Under the pieces are notes generated by a model that was not told the DNA's origin, did no database searches, and saw only the letters and a program-made list of their open reading frames with translations. A stretch of DNA of 55,607 nucleotides, taken from UBA2233 sp002347965 [NCBI: Nitrospirae bacterium UBA2233]. GTDB taxonomy: Bacteria; UBA2233. Within the stretch, counting starts at the first letter, position 1. Each line of letters begins with the position of its first letter. The stretch covers positions 1-55,607 of the forward strand of contig DDYN01000028.1 in assembly GCA_002347965.1 (NCBI GenBank). The letters run 5' to 3'. The translations under genes were made by a program, and so were the position numbers. Below, piece after piece: positions 25,587 through 34,129 of the stretch.

Positions 25587-26344
25587 AGCTCTCTCGCCTC
25601 GAGGTCGAAGAACGCGAAGATCTCCTGAAGCTCCTTATTCCCGATAAAATTTTTGAAAAATATAATATCTCTAAAAAAACATTATTCAACGAGTATGGAG
25701 AGCGGGCTGTCCATTTCTACTACCCCGAATCTCATTACTGGGTTTCAACCAGGGTAAAGAGAAGATTGAGCGATAAGGACTGTATTCTTGAGTTGGACCT
25801 TGAGCATACCCCCACCCACCAGCTGGAACTTTCCTTCATCATGATCAACGACCCCGATAGTGAACGTTTTTTTCTTGACATAGACGAGCTAGGAAAAAAA
25901 ACAATTTTTGGAACCGTAAGGCGCAACATTAAAGAAGAAATTAGGGCTATGGAGGCCGGGCTTGCCCCTTTCCAGATTCGAAGAGGGTTAGGGCTTTTCA
26001 AGGTGTTCAAGCTGCATCTGGAGGCGTTTGCAAAACAGCTAAGCTACCAAATGATCTTTACTTATCCATTGGGCTACCACAACGCCATCCATTACGAACG
26101 TCACGGGTTTGGATACGTTACACGAAAGGCATGGATGGAAGAGATCAACGCGCGATTCCATGCGGGGGGAGACCTTTACGAGCAGCTTGACGGGTCCACC
26201 CCATTTCGTCGCAAAGGAATGGAAGCAACGCCCGTCGGCCGTAGCTGGGCTATCTACGACGGCATCCTTGGAGAACCCTTTCGGGATGTCAAAATGGTCA
26301 AGGTCGTGGGGAAAGATTTTCACGTCTGCACATTTACCCCTTAA
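25574..26344 (+). CDS. Unknown protein with GNAT-like C-terminal half
   Basis: A soluble 256-residue protein I do not recognise by name. The N-terminal half is charged, with a repeated Glu/Asp-rich beta pattern (ELDLEHTPTHQLELSF). The C-terminal half has a RRGLG loop, then a helix, then a segment TYPLGYHNAIHYERHGFGYV whose N-x-x-A-I-x-x-x-x-x-x-GF pattern resembles GNAT acyltransferases. The exact acetyl-CoA loop QxxGxG is not met. The start is GTG 25574 after AAGGAAG. It is followed by a deacetylase and an AcuB-like gene in one operon, so a protein acyltransferase like AcuA is a reasonable inference, not a demonstrated function. Confidence 0.72.
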   Translation: MSILELSRLEVEEREDLLKLLIPDKIFEKYNISKKTLFNEYGERAVHFYYPESHYWVSTRVKRRLSDKDCILELDLEHTPTHQLELSFIMINDPDSERFFLDIDELGKKTIFGTVRRNIKEEIRAMEAGLAPFQIRRGLGLFKVFKLHLEAFAKQLSYQMIFTYPLGYHNAIHYERHGFGYVTRKAWMEEINARFHAGGDLYEQLDGSTPFRRKGMEATPVGRSWAIYDGILGEPFRDVKMVKVVGKDFHVCTFTP

Positions 26345-26358
26345 TTAAGGAGATCGCG

Positions 26359-27318
26359 TTGGATCCGAAGCGGTTTGGATTTTTGATCGATCCAATCTAT
26401 GATGCGCATGAAACCGAGGAAGAACACCCTGAATGCGCTCGCAGGATTCGAGCGATTCAAGCCGGCCTCGATTCCCACCGGTTCGGCCCGATGTTCAAAC
26501 GGTTTCAAGCCGGCTCGGCAGACATGGACGCAATCCAACTCGTACACTCCAAGGAATACATCCAGGAATTCCGGAGCGCGTGCCAAAGCGGGCTGAGCTA
26601 CTTTCACTCTTACGACAACTGCATTTCGGAAGGGAGCTTCGAAGCCGCTTGCCACGCCGTCGGAGGGGTTTTGGGGCACCTTGAAGCAGTCATGGCCGAA
26701 GAGATCGATAGCGGGTTTTGTGCAATACGCCCACCAGGACATCATGCCGAGCGGAACAAGGCAATGGGGTTTTGCTACTTCAACAACGTAGCGATCGCGG
26801 CAAGATACCTCAAGAGCCGCTACAGCGTAGAAAAAGTTCTTATTGTCGACTTTGACGTCCACCACGGGAATGGGACCCAGCATATTTTCGAGGAAGAACC
26901 GAGCGTTTTCTATTTCAGCGTCCACGAGCATCCGAGCTTCCTGTTTCCAGGGACAGGGAGGCGGAGCGAGGTTGGCATCGGAGCCGGAAAGGGTTTTACG
27001 CTCAACGTCCCCATGCCCCCATCTACGGGCGATGACCGAGTACTGCCGGCGTTCGACTACGCCCTAGAGCAGATAACGGAGGTTTTCAAGGCGGATTTTG
27101 TGCTCGTAAGCGCGGGGTTCGATGCCTACGAGCACGACCCATTGGCCCATCTGAACTTTACCGAAAAAGCCTATGAGCATTTTGGCAGGCAGATAGGTGC
27201 ATACGCCAGGGCATTCTCCAAGGGCAGGGTGATTTCCGTACTCGAAGGCGGCTATTTCCTCCCAAAACTCGGAGACCTTTGCATGGCCTACATCGAAGGG
27301 CTTGTGCATACTCTTTAG
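26359..27318 (+). CDS. AcuC-type histone deacetylase family protein
   Basis: A zinc-dependent deacetylase of the arginase/HDAC fold. The active-site motifs are RPPGHHAE (HH at 128-129), DFDVHHGNGT (metal ligands D166 and H168), SAGFDAYEHDP (third ligand D255) and EGGY (catalytic tyrosine loop). It has 319 residues. The start is TTG 26359 with AAGGAG 6 bases upstream. In Bacillus the AcuC homologue deacetylates acetyl-CoA synthetase; polyamine or acetoin-pathway deacetylases are relatives. The flanking GNAT-like and CBS-ACT genes favour the protein-acetylation role. Confidence 0.88.
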   Translation: MDPKRFGFLIDPIYDAHETEEEHPECARRIRAIQAGLDSHRFGPMFKRFQAGSADMDAIQLVHSKEYIQEFRSACQSGLSYFHSYDNCISEGSFEAACHAVGGVLGHLEAVMAEEIDSGFCAIRPPGHHAERNKAMGFCYFNNVAIAARYLKSRYSVEKVLIVDFDVHHGNGTQHIFEEEPSVFYFSVHEHPSFLFPGTGRRSEVGIGAGKGFTLNVPMPPSTGDDRVLPAFDYALEQITEVFKADFVLVSAGFDAYEHDPLAHLNFTEKAYEHFGRQIGAYARAFSKGRVISVLEGGYFLPKLGDLCMAYIEGLVHTL

Positions 27319-27366
27319 CGAGCAACAAAACACACAGAATATGGAAGACGAGAAGAGGAGCTAGTA

Positions 27367-28044
27367 ATGTTTGTTTTCAACTGGATGACTTCTACCCCCG
27401 TATGCGTCAACACGCAAGACACCTTGCTGAAGGCCGAAGAGTCGATGAAAACCCATCAAGTAAACCAAATTTTGGTTCAGGACGCTGGTAAGCTCGTCGG
27501 CATCTTTTCAGATAGGGACCTGCGCGATGCCAAGACTTCATTGGTCTACATGTCTAGCTTTCAGGGCAAAACGCTTAAGGATTTGATGGAGAGCGCGCCC
27601 GTTGTTTCGTTTATGACAAAAGACCCCATCACGCTCTACCCAACCGACACGCTTGAGGATGCGCTGAGCATCTTCAACACCCACCGGTTCAACGGGTTGC
27701 CCGTCGTTGACGAAGATGCCCGGCCTTTAGGAATCCTTACCAAGACAGACCTGTTAAGGGCGTTTGAAGGCGTCCTCGGAATCAACGCGAACACATCCAG
27801 GCTTGAAGTGCTCGTTGCGGATAAAACCTCCGACACGATTCGCGTTCTTGAAGCGGTAAAGCGCCTGGGCATCGAGGTCGTTAGCCTACTGTTCGAAATG
27901 GTTAGAAAGGAACCTCCTCAGCTCGTCCTTCTCCTTCGTCTCGCCACAATCAACCCCCTGCCTGTTCGGGAAGCGCTCGAGGCCGAAGGCTTCGAAATTT
28001 TGGATATTCGCAAGCATTGGCTCGACCTAGAGGCATTCGACTAG
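27367..28044 (+). CDS. CBS-pair and ACT domain protein (AcuB-like)
   Basis: A 225-residue putative sensor: two CBS motifs (about 7-60 and 83-135, with VGIFSDRDLRDA and LGILTKTDLLRAF at their ends), then an ACT-like domain (about 145-215). CBS pairs usually bind adenine nucleotides and ACT domains bind small metabolites. The domain order matches AcuB of Bacillus. It is the third gene of the cassette, after the AcuC-type deacetylase, with GAGGAGC before the ATG. Its 3' end overlaps that of the Fe-S oxidoreductase gene by 18 bases on the opposite strand. Confidence 0.82.
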   Translation: MFVFNWMTSTPVCVNTQDTLLKAEESMKTHQVNQILVQDAGKLVGIFSDRDLRDAKTSLVYMSSFQGKTLKDLMESAPVVSFMTKDPITLYPTDTLEDALSIFNTHRFNGLPVVDEDARPLGILTKTDLLRAFEGVLGINANTSRLEVLVADKTSDTIRVLEAVKRLGIEVVSLLFEMVRKEPPQLVLLLRLATINPLPVREALEAEGFEILDIRKHWLDLEAFD

Positions 28045-30024
28045 GATCTCGGATAAGTCCTTGACTTTTATCTCTTCCTCCAGGTTCCTAACCTTGATGG
28101 CGTCGTCGAACATGAACACGCAAAACGGGCATGCCGCGGCAAGAATCTTTCCTCCCGTAGCGGCCGCCTCTTCGATCCGCTCGTGATTAATCTTCTTGCC
28201 GATGTCGAGCTCCATCCACGAAAGCCCTCCTCCGCCGCCGCAGCAGAACGACTTCTCCCTTCGCCTCTCCATTTCCCTTACGGGCGACTCGGCCACGGCG
28301 TGAAGCAACTCGCGCGGAGCGTCGTACTCTCCGTTGTACCTGCCAAGGTAGCACGAGTCGTGAAAAACGAGCGATTCGGGGAATTTACCCCCAAGCTTGA
28401 GCCGGCCTTGCTTTAGCATGTCCCTTAAGAACGTGCTGTGGTGAACAACCTGGGCTTTAAACCCGAGCTGCGGATAGTCATTCTTAAGCGTGTTCAGACA
28501 GTGGGGGCAATGGGTTAAGATCTTCGAGACGTTGTAGCGCTTGAACGTCTCGATGTTCTCTAGCGTGTTCATCTGAAAGAGGCCTTCTTCTCCGGCCCTT
28601 CTTGCCCATTCCGCCGTACATTTTTCTTCCGGCCCCAAGACGGCGTAGTTTACGCCCGATGCTTCCAAAAGCCTTACCATCGAGCGCGCAATCTTTTGGT
28701 TCCTAGGGTCGAAAGAGGCGCTACAACCGACCCAGTAAAGCCATTCGAAGCCGCCCTCCGTTTCCGCGGCGAGGGGGACGGAAAGCCCCTTGGCCCAGGC
28801 TAGGCGATCCTCGTTCGGAAGCCCCCAAGGGTTGGCGCTGTTGGTGGTTCGCTTGAGGCTTTGACCGAGCGTAGATGGGGTTCGCATCTCGAACACGAGC
28901 GAGCGCCTAAGCTCAAGGATGAGGCCCATCTGGTTGATTTCTACAGGACAGGCCTCGACGCAGGCCCTACAAGTCGTGCACGACCAAAGCACGTCGTCCA
29001 TAATGACACCGCCCGCCAATGGCTTATCCTCGCCACCACCCTCAAGCATCGCGCCCTTTAGGTCTAAAACGACGGCCTTAGGGGAAAGAGGCTTTTGGGT
29101 AGCGTAGGCAGGGCAGACCTCTTGACAGCGGCCGCACCGCGTACAGGCGTCCAGGCTTAATAGCTCTTGTTTAGTAAAATCGCTTAGGGTGTTGTATCCG
29201 ATAGATTCGGCGGTCTCCAAGTCTATATAGCTCGGCACCCCGTGTTGTTTGGTTTCAAACGGGGCAAGAAAGACGTTAAATAGCGAGCTTAAGAAATGAA
29301 AGGCCTTTGTGTAAGAAAGGACGGCGATGAACCCGAGCGAAAGGAGGCCGTGAACCCACCATGAGGCCTTATGGAGGCCGTGGAGAAGGACGGGGTCTAC
29401 CCCTCGAAGCATCTTGGCCGCACCAAACCCGACGAAAGACGCACGCTCAAACTCTGGGTAGGCCGGAAACGCCACTCCTCCCCCTGCAATCCTTAGGGTC
29501 TCCGTTGAAAACCCTGTAATACCCAAAAGCAAGAGCATCCAGAACAAGAAGTGATCGTCCCATTTGTAGCTCAACCCCCCAGGGCGGAGCCCGTAACGCC
29601 GAACCCCGAACAGTACAAGACCGCCAAGCAGGAAAAGGCCGAAAAGATCCAAGGTCCAAGAGTACGCAAGATAGAAGTCCCCGTAGAAGAAGCGAAGCGG
29701 CGTGTCCTCGTCGATCGTCAGAATAACCGTCCCGATGAACAGCACCACGAACCCCCAAAAGACCAAAAGGTGCGCAAACCCCCTGTAGGATTCTCTGAGC
29801 AGCTTTGCCTGTCCAAGGACTTGCCTGAAAACCCTCAAGAGCCTTTCGGGAATACGGTTCCATGCGAACAACGCATCCCTGCCTTGCATCCATCGTCTCG
29901 CTTGGACATAGAACCCGTACACAAAGACGCCGATCGTCAGCATGCTTAGCGCGTAAAAAACGATTCTTTCGGCTAAGGAGAACCGGAGGAACACCTCCCT
30001 GGTTACGCTCTCTATGGGCTCCAT
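28027..30024 (-). CDS. Membrane Fe-S oxidoreductase linked to ETF
   Basis: A fusion protein of 665 residues. The N-terminal part is a NarI-like membrane domain (about residues 20-250, five or so helices, with His pairs for heme such as LLHGLHK). Two [4Fe-4S] motifs follow (CTRCGRCQEVCP at 294-305; CTTCRACVEACP at 349-360). Two CCG domains end the protein (CPHCLNTLKNDYP; SFCCGGGGG with CPFC). This architecture, beside etfBA, is that of ETF:(mena)quinone oxidoreductases of the EtfD/EMR type, which hand beta-oxidation electrons to quinone. Overlap of its 3' end with the CBS-ACT gene links two units that may never be expressed independently. Confidence 0.88.
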   Translation of the reverse strand: MEPIESVTREVFLRFSLAERIVFYALSMLTIGVFVYGFYVQARRWMQGRDALFAWNRIPERLLRVFRQVLGQAKLLRESYRGFAHLLVFWGFVVLFIGTVILTIDEDTPLRFFYGDFYLAYSWTLDLFGLFLLGGLVLFGVRRYGLRPGGLSYKWDDHFLFWMLLLLGITGFSTETLRIAGGGVAFPAYPEFERASFVGFGAAKMLRGVDPVLLHGLHKASWWVHGLLSLGFIAVLSYTKAFHFLSSLFNVFLAPFETKQHGVPSYIDLETAESIGYNTLSDFTKQELLSLDACTRCGRCQEVCPAYATQKPLSPKAVVLDLKGAMLEGGGEDKPLAGGVIMDDVLWSCTTCRACVEACPVEINQMGLILELRRSLVFEMRTPSTLGQSLKRTTNSANPWGLPNEDRLAWAKGLSVPLAAETEGGFEWLYWVGCSASFDPRNQKIARSMVRLLEASGVNYAVLGPEEKCTAEWARRAGEEGLFQMNTLENIETFKRYNVSKILTHCPHCLNTLKNDYPQLGFKAQVVHHSTFLRDMLKQGRLKLGGKFPESLVFHDSCYLGRYNGEYDAPRELLHAVAESPVREMERRREKSFCCGGGGGLSWMELDIGKKINHERIEEAAATGGKILAAACPFCVFMFDDAIKVRNLEEEIKVKDLSEILVECL

Positions 30025-30064
30025 GACCGTCTATATCCTTTCGGTTTTTAGAGACAACTCACGA

Positions 30065-31042
30065 TCAGGCACTTTTAACCTTCTTCAGCTCCCCGATCAT
30101 CTCTGGCACGGCTTTGAAAAGGTCTGCTACGAGCCCGTAGTCGGCTATCTCGAAGATCGGGGCCTCTTCGTCCTTGTTCACGGCCACGATCACTTTTGAA
30201 TCCTTCATGCCGGCTAAGTGCTGGATCGCTCCGGAAATTCCAACCGCAACATAGAGGTCTGGCGCCACGACTTTCCCCGTCTGGCCGACTTGGTAGTCGT
30301 TTGGACAGAACCCACTGTCGACCGCAGCCCTCGAGGCCCCTATGGCAGCTCCAAGGGTATCGGCTAGAGGCTCGATGGTAGAATGAAAGCCTTCGGCAGA
30401 TTTCAGCCCCCTTCCCCCCGATACTACCCTCTTGGCCTCCGTAAGCTTTGGCCTCTCTGACTTGACCTCTTCGAACTGCACAAACTCCGCCGTAAACGGC
30501 AAGGATATTGCAAACGGCCCCACAGGAGTAACTTTGGCCCCTTCTTGCGCCTTGGGTGCGGTATCGAACGCCGTCGGCCGGATGGTGATGAGCTTGGGAT
30601 CGCCCTCTAGCCTAACCGTTGCGATGACGCTGCCCGCAAACATCGGCCGCTTGAAGCGATCGGGCGCAAGGATCTCTAGGACTTCGTTGACCATCCCCCC
30701 ACCCAGGCGTTCGGCAAGCCGCGGGAACAAGTCTTTGACAAACGTCGAGGAAGCCCCGATGAGCGCATCGAACGGCCGACTTTCCAAAAACTTGGAGATG
30801 GCCTCTGAATACGCCTCGGCCGTATAGTGGGCAATCTCCGGTTGCTCTAAACAAAAGACCTCGGCAAGAGGGTAAAGGGCGAGCTCTCTTGCAAGCTTGC
30901 TCGCGTCTGTACCGAGGACCAGCGCAAAGACGTCCGATTCGCCCTTTACCTTGGCATAGTCCAGCGCGGCCTGAACAGCATGGAACGTCGCCGAGCGCAA
31001 TCTTCCTTCGTAGTTCTCCGCGACAACGAGTATCCCGGCCAT
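30065..31042 (-). CDS. etfA: Electron transfer flavoprotein alpha subunit
   Basis: The FAD-binding subunit of ETF, which accepts electrons from acyl-CoA dehydrogenases. The C-terminal FAD-binding region is intact: [40 protein letters not shown] and [10 protein letters not shown]. It has 325 residues. The order is etfB-etfA-Fe-S oxidoreductase, on one strand, with 28 bases after etfB and about 40 before the next gene. No acyl-CoA dehydrogenase is in the window. Confidence 0.95.
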   Translation of the reverse strand: MAGILVVAENYEGRLRSATFHAVQAALDYAKVKGESDVFALVLGTDASKLARELALYPLAEVFCLEQPEIAHYTAEAYSEAISKFLESRPFDALIGASSTFVKDLFPRLAERLGGGMVNEVLEILAPDRFKRPMFAGSVIATVRLEGDPKLITIRPTAFDTAPKAQEGAKVTPVGPFAISLPFTAEFVQFEEVKSERPKLTEAKRVVSGGRGLKSAEGFHSTIEPLADTLGAAIGASRAAVDSGFCPNDYQVGQTGKVVAPDLYVAVGISGAIQHLAGMKDSKVIVAVNKDEEAPIFEIADYGLVADLFKAVPEMIGELKKVKSA

Positions 31043-31070
31043 TTTTTTACTCCTTCGTCAATCTTGAGTT

Positions 31071-31826
31071 TTAGATTACCTTTGCCTCATCGTGCAGCGC
31101 ACGGACGAGCTCTTCTACGGAGCCCACCTTTCGGCCTCCCTGCCTCTTTGGAGGCTCTTCGAGGCTTTCCACGCGAAGCTTTGGAGTTACCCCAACTCCC
31201 AGCTCTTCAAGTGATACTTGGCGAATCTCTTTTTTCTTAGCCTTCATAATCCCCGGAAGAGAGGCATACCGGGGCTCATTGAGCCGTAGGTCCGCCGTCA
31301 CGATGCATGGCATGCCAATTAGTTTGGTCTCCAGCCCGCCGTCCACCTCGCGCACGACCGCAAGGCGCTTGCTTTCCCCCTCAACTTCCACCTTGCAAGC
31401 AAACGCAGCATAGGGAACGCCAAGGATCTGGGCGAGCATCCCGCAAGTCTGGCCGTAATCCGTATCTACGGCCTGCTTCCCCATCAAAAGCACGTCAAAC
31501 CCTTCTTGTTTGGCAACCTCGGCGAGCGCACGAGCGATAATTCCCGGGTCTGCGCATACCCCATCGGCCTTGATCAGCACACCCCGATCGGCTCCCATCG
31601 CCAACGCGGTTCTTACTTGCTCGGCGGCCTCTGCGGGCCCGACCGAAAGAACGACGACCTCGCCGCCAAGCTTCTCTTTGATCCGGAGCGCCTCTTCGAC
31701 GGCAATTTCGTCAAACGGGTTGATGACGAACTTGAGTTGCTCCGTAACAATGCTGTTACCATCGGGCTTCACTCGAATCTTAGCCTCAGGATCCGGCACC
31801 CTTTTTGCTACAACCAATAACTTCAT
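31071..31826 (-). CDS. etfB: Electron transfer flavoprotein beta subunit
   Basis: The AMP-binding subunit of ETF, 251 residues. Family segments: VAKRVPDPEAKIRV, NPFDEIAVEEALRIKE, GKQAVDTDYGQ and the recognition-loop region GGLETKLIGMPCIVTADLRL. The ATG overlaps the stop of the TetR gene in ATGA, so the regulator and its target are translationally coupled. Confidence 0.95.
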   Translation of the reverse strand: MKLLVVAKRVPDPEAKIRVKPDGNSIVTEQLKFVINPFDEIAVEEALRIKEKLGGEVVVLSVGPAEAAEQVRTALAMGADRGVLIKADGVCADPGIIARALAEVAKQEGFDVLLMGKQAVDTDYGQTCGMLAQILGVPYAAFACKVEVEGESKRLAVVREVDGGLETKLIGMPCIVTADLRLNEPRYASLPGIMKAKKKEIRQVSLEELGVGVTPKLRVESLEEPPKRQGGRKVGSVEELVRALHDEAKVI

Positions 31827-32473
31827 GACAACCCTCCATTATGGGTATGCGATGGAACATTACGCGCCTCGGGCAGGAAAGCTGCCCCCTTTTTGTAGGC
31901 TATGCCCTCAAGCCAGATAAGGAATAGCCCGTCAATTGCCCTGGAAATGTCGAATGCGCCGCCCTTTAGGACCCATCTCAGGGCGACCTCTTCAACGGCC
32001 CCATAAATTGCGTATTTTAAAATATTCGCATCCAAGGTTTCAACGAAAACCCCTTCCTCTTTCCCCTCCTTCAAGACCGAGCCAAGTATATCGAGGTAAG
32101 CGAAATACAAATTGGGGGTGTACTCTTTCATAAACCTGCGGCTCTGGCGGATCTCCACGATCAACACCTCGACCAACTCTTTGTTGCTCTGGAAAAGCTC
32201 GACCTGATAACGAAACCAGCGCTCAAGCTTTTCTAGGGGGCCAGGAAGGACCGAAAGCTGCAGGTGGAGCTCTTTTAGGATCCGATCGAGGTTTACCTCG
32301 AACACCTGGATAAGGATGTCGTCTTTGTTCTTAAAGTAAAGATAAACCGTGCCGTCGGCTACTCCGGCCTCTTTGGCAATGTCGCTTATGCGTGCCTTAA
32401 AAAAACCCTTCTGCGCGAATACTCGTACGGCCGCGTCCAGGATGCGAAAAAACTTTTCGCGTTCTTTTTTCAT
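31823..32473 (-). CDS. TetR-family regulator, FadR-like
   Basis: An N-terminal helix-turn-helix (about residues 12-50: RVFAQKGFFKARISDIAKEA, then GVADGTVYLYFKNKDDIL) and an all-helical ligand domain of 216 residues in total. TetR/FadR proteins of Bacillus and Thermus repress fatty-acid degradation genes, including etf, and are released by acyl-CoA. Here it is fused by a 4-base overlap to etfB and has a dyad in its own promoter region. The ligand is inferred from context. Confidence 0.86.
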   Translation of the reverse strand: MKKEREKFFRILDAAVRVFAQKGFFKARISDIAKEAGVADGTVYLYFKNKDDILIQVFEVNLDRILKELHLQLSVLPGPLEKLERWFRYQVELFQSNKELVEVLIVEIRQSRRFMKEYTPNLYFAYLDILGSVLKEGKEEGVFVETLDANILKYAIYGAVEEVALRWVLKGGAFDISRAIDGLFLIWLEGIAYKKGAAFLPEARNVPSHTHNGGLS

Positions 32474-32515
32474 GCGTCCAGGCCAGCGTGTTTTCGCAAT
32501 CCAAAAGGGAGGCCG

Positions 32516-32533
32516 ATTGATGCTTCATTCAAT
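32516..32533 (-). promoter_or_regulatory. Candidate FadR-like operator of tetR-etfBA
   Basis: ATTGA-TGCTTCAT-TCAAT: a dyad with 5-base perfect arms and an imperfect centre, 43 bases before the TetR start. The half-site TGAATGA resembles FadR operators of Bacillus. It lies just downstream of the -10 candidate TATAAA (32536-32541), a position that would block initiation. The -35 (TTTGTG, 17 bases away) is weak. Confidence 0.4.
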
Positions 32534-32575
32534 TTTTTATACCTTGCCCTTACTGGTACACAAAGCCGAGCCCCG

Positions 32576-33367
32576 TTAGGAGCTAGACTTTGTGTACCCA
32601 AGCCTTTGGGAAACCTCTTCAGCACCCCGCTTGACAGCGGGGACGATAGCCTGCTGGAGATCTTCTTCGCCAAGACGAAAGCTCGGGCCCGAGATGCTAA
32701 GCGCACCTACAAGCTTTCCCGTGTAGTCGAACACGGGAGCAGCAGCACATCTAACCTCTTCCTCGTACTCCTCGTTGTCGATTGCCCAGCCCCTCTCCTT
32801 GATCTGCTCTAGCTCTTGGACAAGTCGCTCTCTTTCGGTAATCGTGTACTTCGTGAACGGCCGCAACTCCTCCGGGAGCACCCTCTCCCTCTCTTCTTCT
32901 GTCAAGTAAGCGAGGTGTATCTTGCCCGAGGCCGTGCAGTAGGGCGGAAGCGTCAACCCGACCCTGGAGATAACCCGGACCGTCTTTGAAGACTCGACGC
33001 TGTCTAAGTACACGACACCGCTACCCCGCATGAACGAGATGTAGGCAGTTTCGCCCGCTTCTTTCGAGACACGCTCCAAGATAGGCTTCGCCTGCCTTAC
33101 TAGCCCCATTTGCTTAATGTATGCCTGCCCCAACTCTAAACATTTGATTCCGAGGCGGTAGTTCTCTGTGGACTTATTCTGCTCTATATACCCCCTTGCT
33201 TCGAGGGTGGCAAGGATACGAAAGATGTTATTTTTGTGTAACTTCAGCTTTTTCGATAAGTCGGTTACGCCAAGCTCTTCTTGATTTCCCTTGAACTCTT
33301 CTAGGACATCGATAGCATGCGAAACAGACTGAATCAAATAGTTAATCTTCTCTCTGTGAATGATCAT
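32576..33367 (-). CDS. IclR-family transcriptional regulator
   Basis: A 263-residue protein with an N-terminal winged helix (about 12-70: VTDLSKKLKLHKNNIFRILA) and a C-terminal IclR effector domain (GRxx-type pocket, PPYCTASGKIHLAYL, CAAAPVFDYTGKLVGALSIS). IclR proteins sense small organic acids. Its target is not evident, but it is encoded just upstream of the FadR-like operon and has a palindrome inside its own promoter, suggesting autoregulation. Confidence 0.92.
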   Translation of the reverse strand: MIIHREKINYLIQSVSHAIDVLEEFKGNQEELGVTDLSKKLKLHKNNIFRILATLEARGYIEQNKSTENYRLGIKCLELGQAYIKQMGLVRQAKPILERVSKEAGETAYISFMRGSGVVYLDSVESSKTVRVISRVGLTLPPYCTASGKIHLAYLTEEERERVLPEELRPFTKYTITERERLVQELEQIKERGWAIDNEEYEEEVRCAAAPVFDYTGKLVGALSISGPSFRLGEEDLQQAIVPAVKRGAEEVSQRLGYTKSSS

Positions 33368-33403
33368 GTTTTACCCTTCTCGTAGTTCAAAAAAATTATA
33401 TTC

Positions 33404-33432
33404 ATGCTAGCGTAAAACGTTTTATACGTCAA
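33404..33432 (-). promoter_or_regulatory. Promoter of the IclR gene with palindrome
   Basis: TTGACG (33427-33432) and TAGCAT (33404-33409) are 17 bases apart on the minus strand. The spacer holds TAAAACGTTTTA (33413-33424), a perfect 12-base palindrome. A repressor bound there would cover the polymerase site, so the likely occupant is IclR itself. Confidence 0.5.
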
Positions 33433-33455
33433 CACTCATACGCCATCAACGTCTT

Positions 33456-34118
33456 TTATTTTGGATAACGCATACTTGAAGCTACCGACCGAGCATCCTG
33501 CAAAAAGCGTTCAAGCCCCGACCTGGTAAGCGGGTGCTCCACAAGGCCAAGGAGAACCCCAAAAGGAAGCGTGAAAATCGGCGTCCCGAGCAAAGCCGCC
33601 CTTAGTACATGCATAGGGTGCCTAACGCTCGCCGCGATCAGCTCCGTGGCCATGCCGTAAGCTTCCAATATCTCAAGGCATTCCCCGAGGATAGAAATGG
33701 CATCGTGGCCGACATCGTCTAACCTCCCTAAGAATACGCTCGCATACTTTGCACCGGCCCTTGCGGCAAGAAGCGCCTGAAGCGGCTGAAACACAAGCGT
33801 GGCGTTGACCGGAATCCCGTCTTTTGAGAGCACGCTTATAGCCTGAATCCCTTCTAGCGTTACGGGCACCTTAACGACCAGGTTCGGGGCAAGGCTTGCT
33901 ATTTTCCTGCCCTCCTCGACCATGCCGGCCGCGTCTTCTTTCGTAACCTCAAGGCTCACCGGACCCTGGACGGCCCGACAAACTTCCAAGACCCCCTCTG
34001 GAAAGGAAAGCCCGGCCTTGGCCAACAAGGTAGGGTTAGTCGTTACCCCATCAATCAACCCTAGAGCAACGGCCCTAGAAATCTCCTCAAGGTTGGCAGT
34101 ATCCAAAAAAATACGCAT
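33456..34118 (-). CDS. Transaldolase/fructose-6-phosphate aldolase-like
   Basis: A small class I aldolase of the TalC/FSA subfamily, 220 residues, as opposed to the 300+ residue transaldolase. It opens MRIFLDTANLEEI, has VTTNPTLL, and the Schiff-base lysine K83 is in LVVKVPVT. Other motifs are NATLVFQPLQALLAARAG and FLGRLDDVGHD. Whether it acts as pentose-phosphate transaldolase or FSA cannot be told from sequence. ATG 34118 has AAGGGG 7 bases upstream, better than TTG 34124. It ends the exported protein-dprA-tal operon. Confidence 0.9.
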   Translation of the reverse strand: MRIFLDTANLEEISRAVALGLIDGVTTNPTLLAKAGLSFPEGVLEVCRAVQGPVSLEVTKEDAAGMVEEGRKIASLAPNLVVKVPVTLEGIQAISVLSKDGIPVNATLVFQPLQALLAARAGAKYASVFLGRLDDVGHDAISILGECLEILEAYGMATELIAASVRHPMHVLRAALLGTPIFTLPFGVLLGLVEHPLTRSGLERFLQDARSVASSMRYPK

Positions 34119-34129
34119 TTCCAAGCCCC

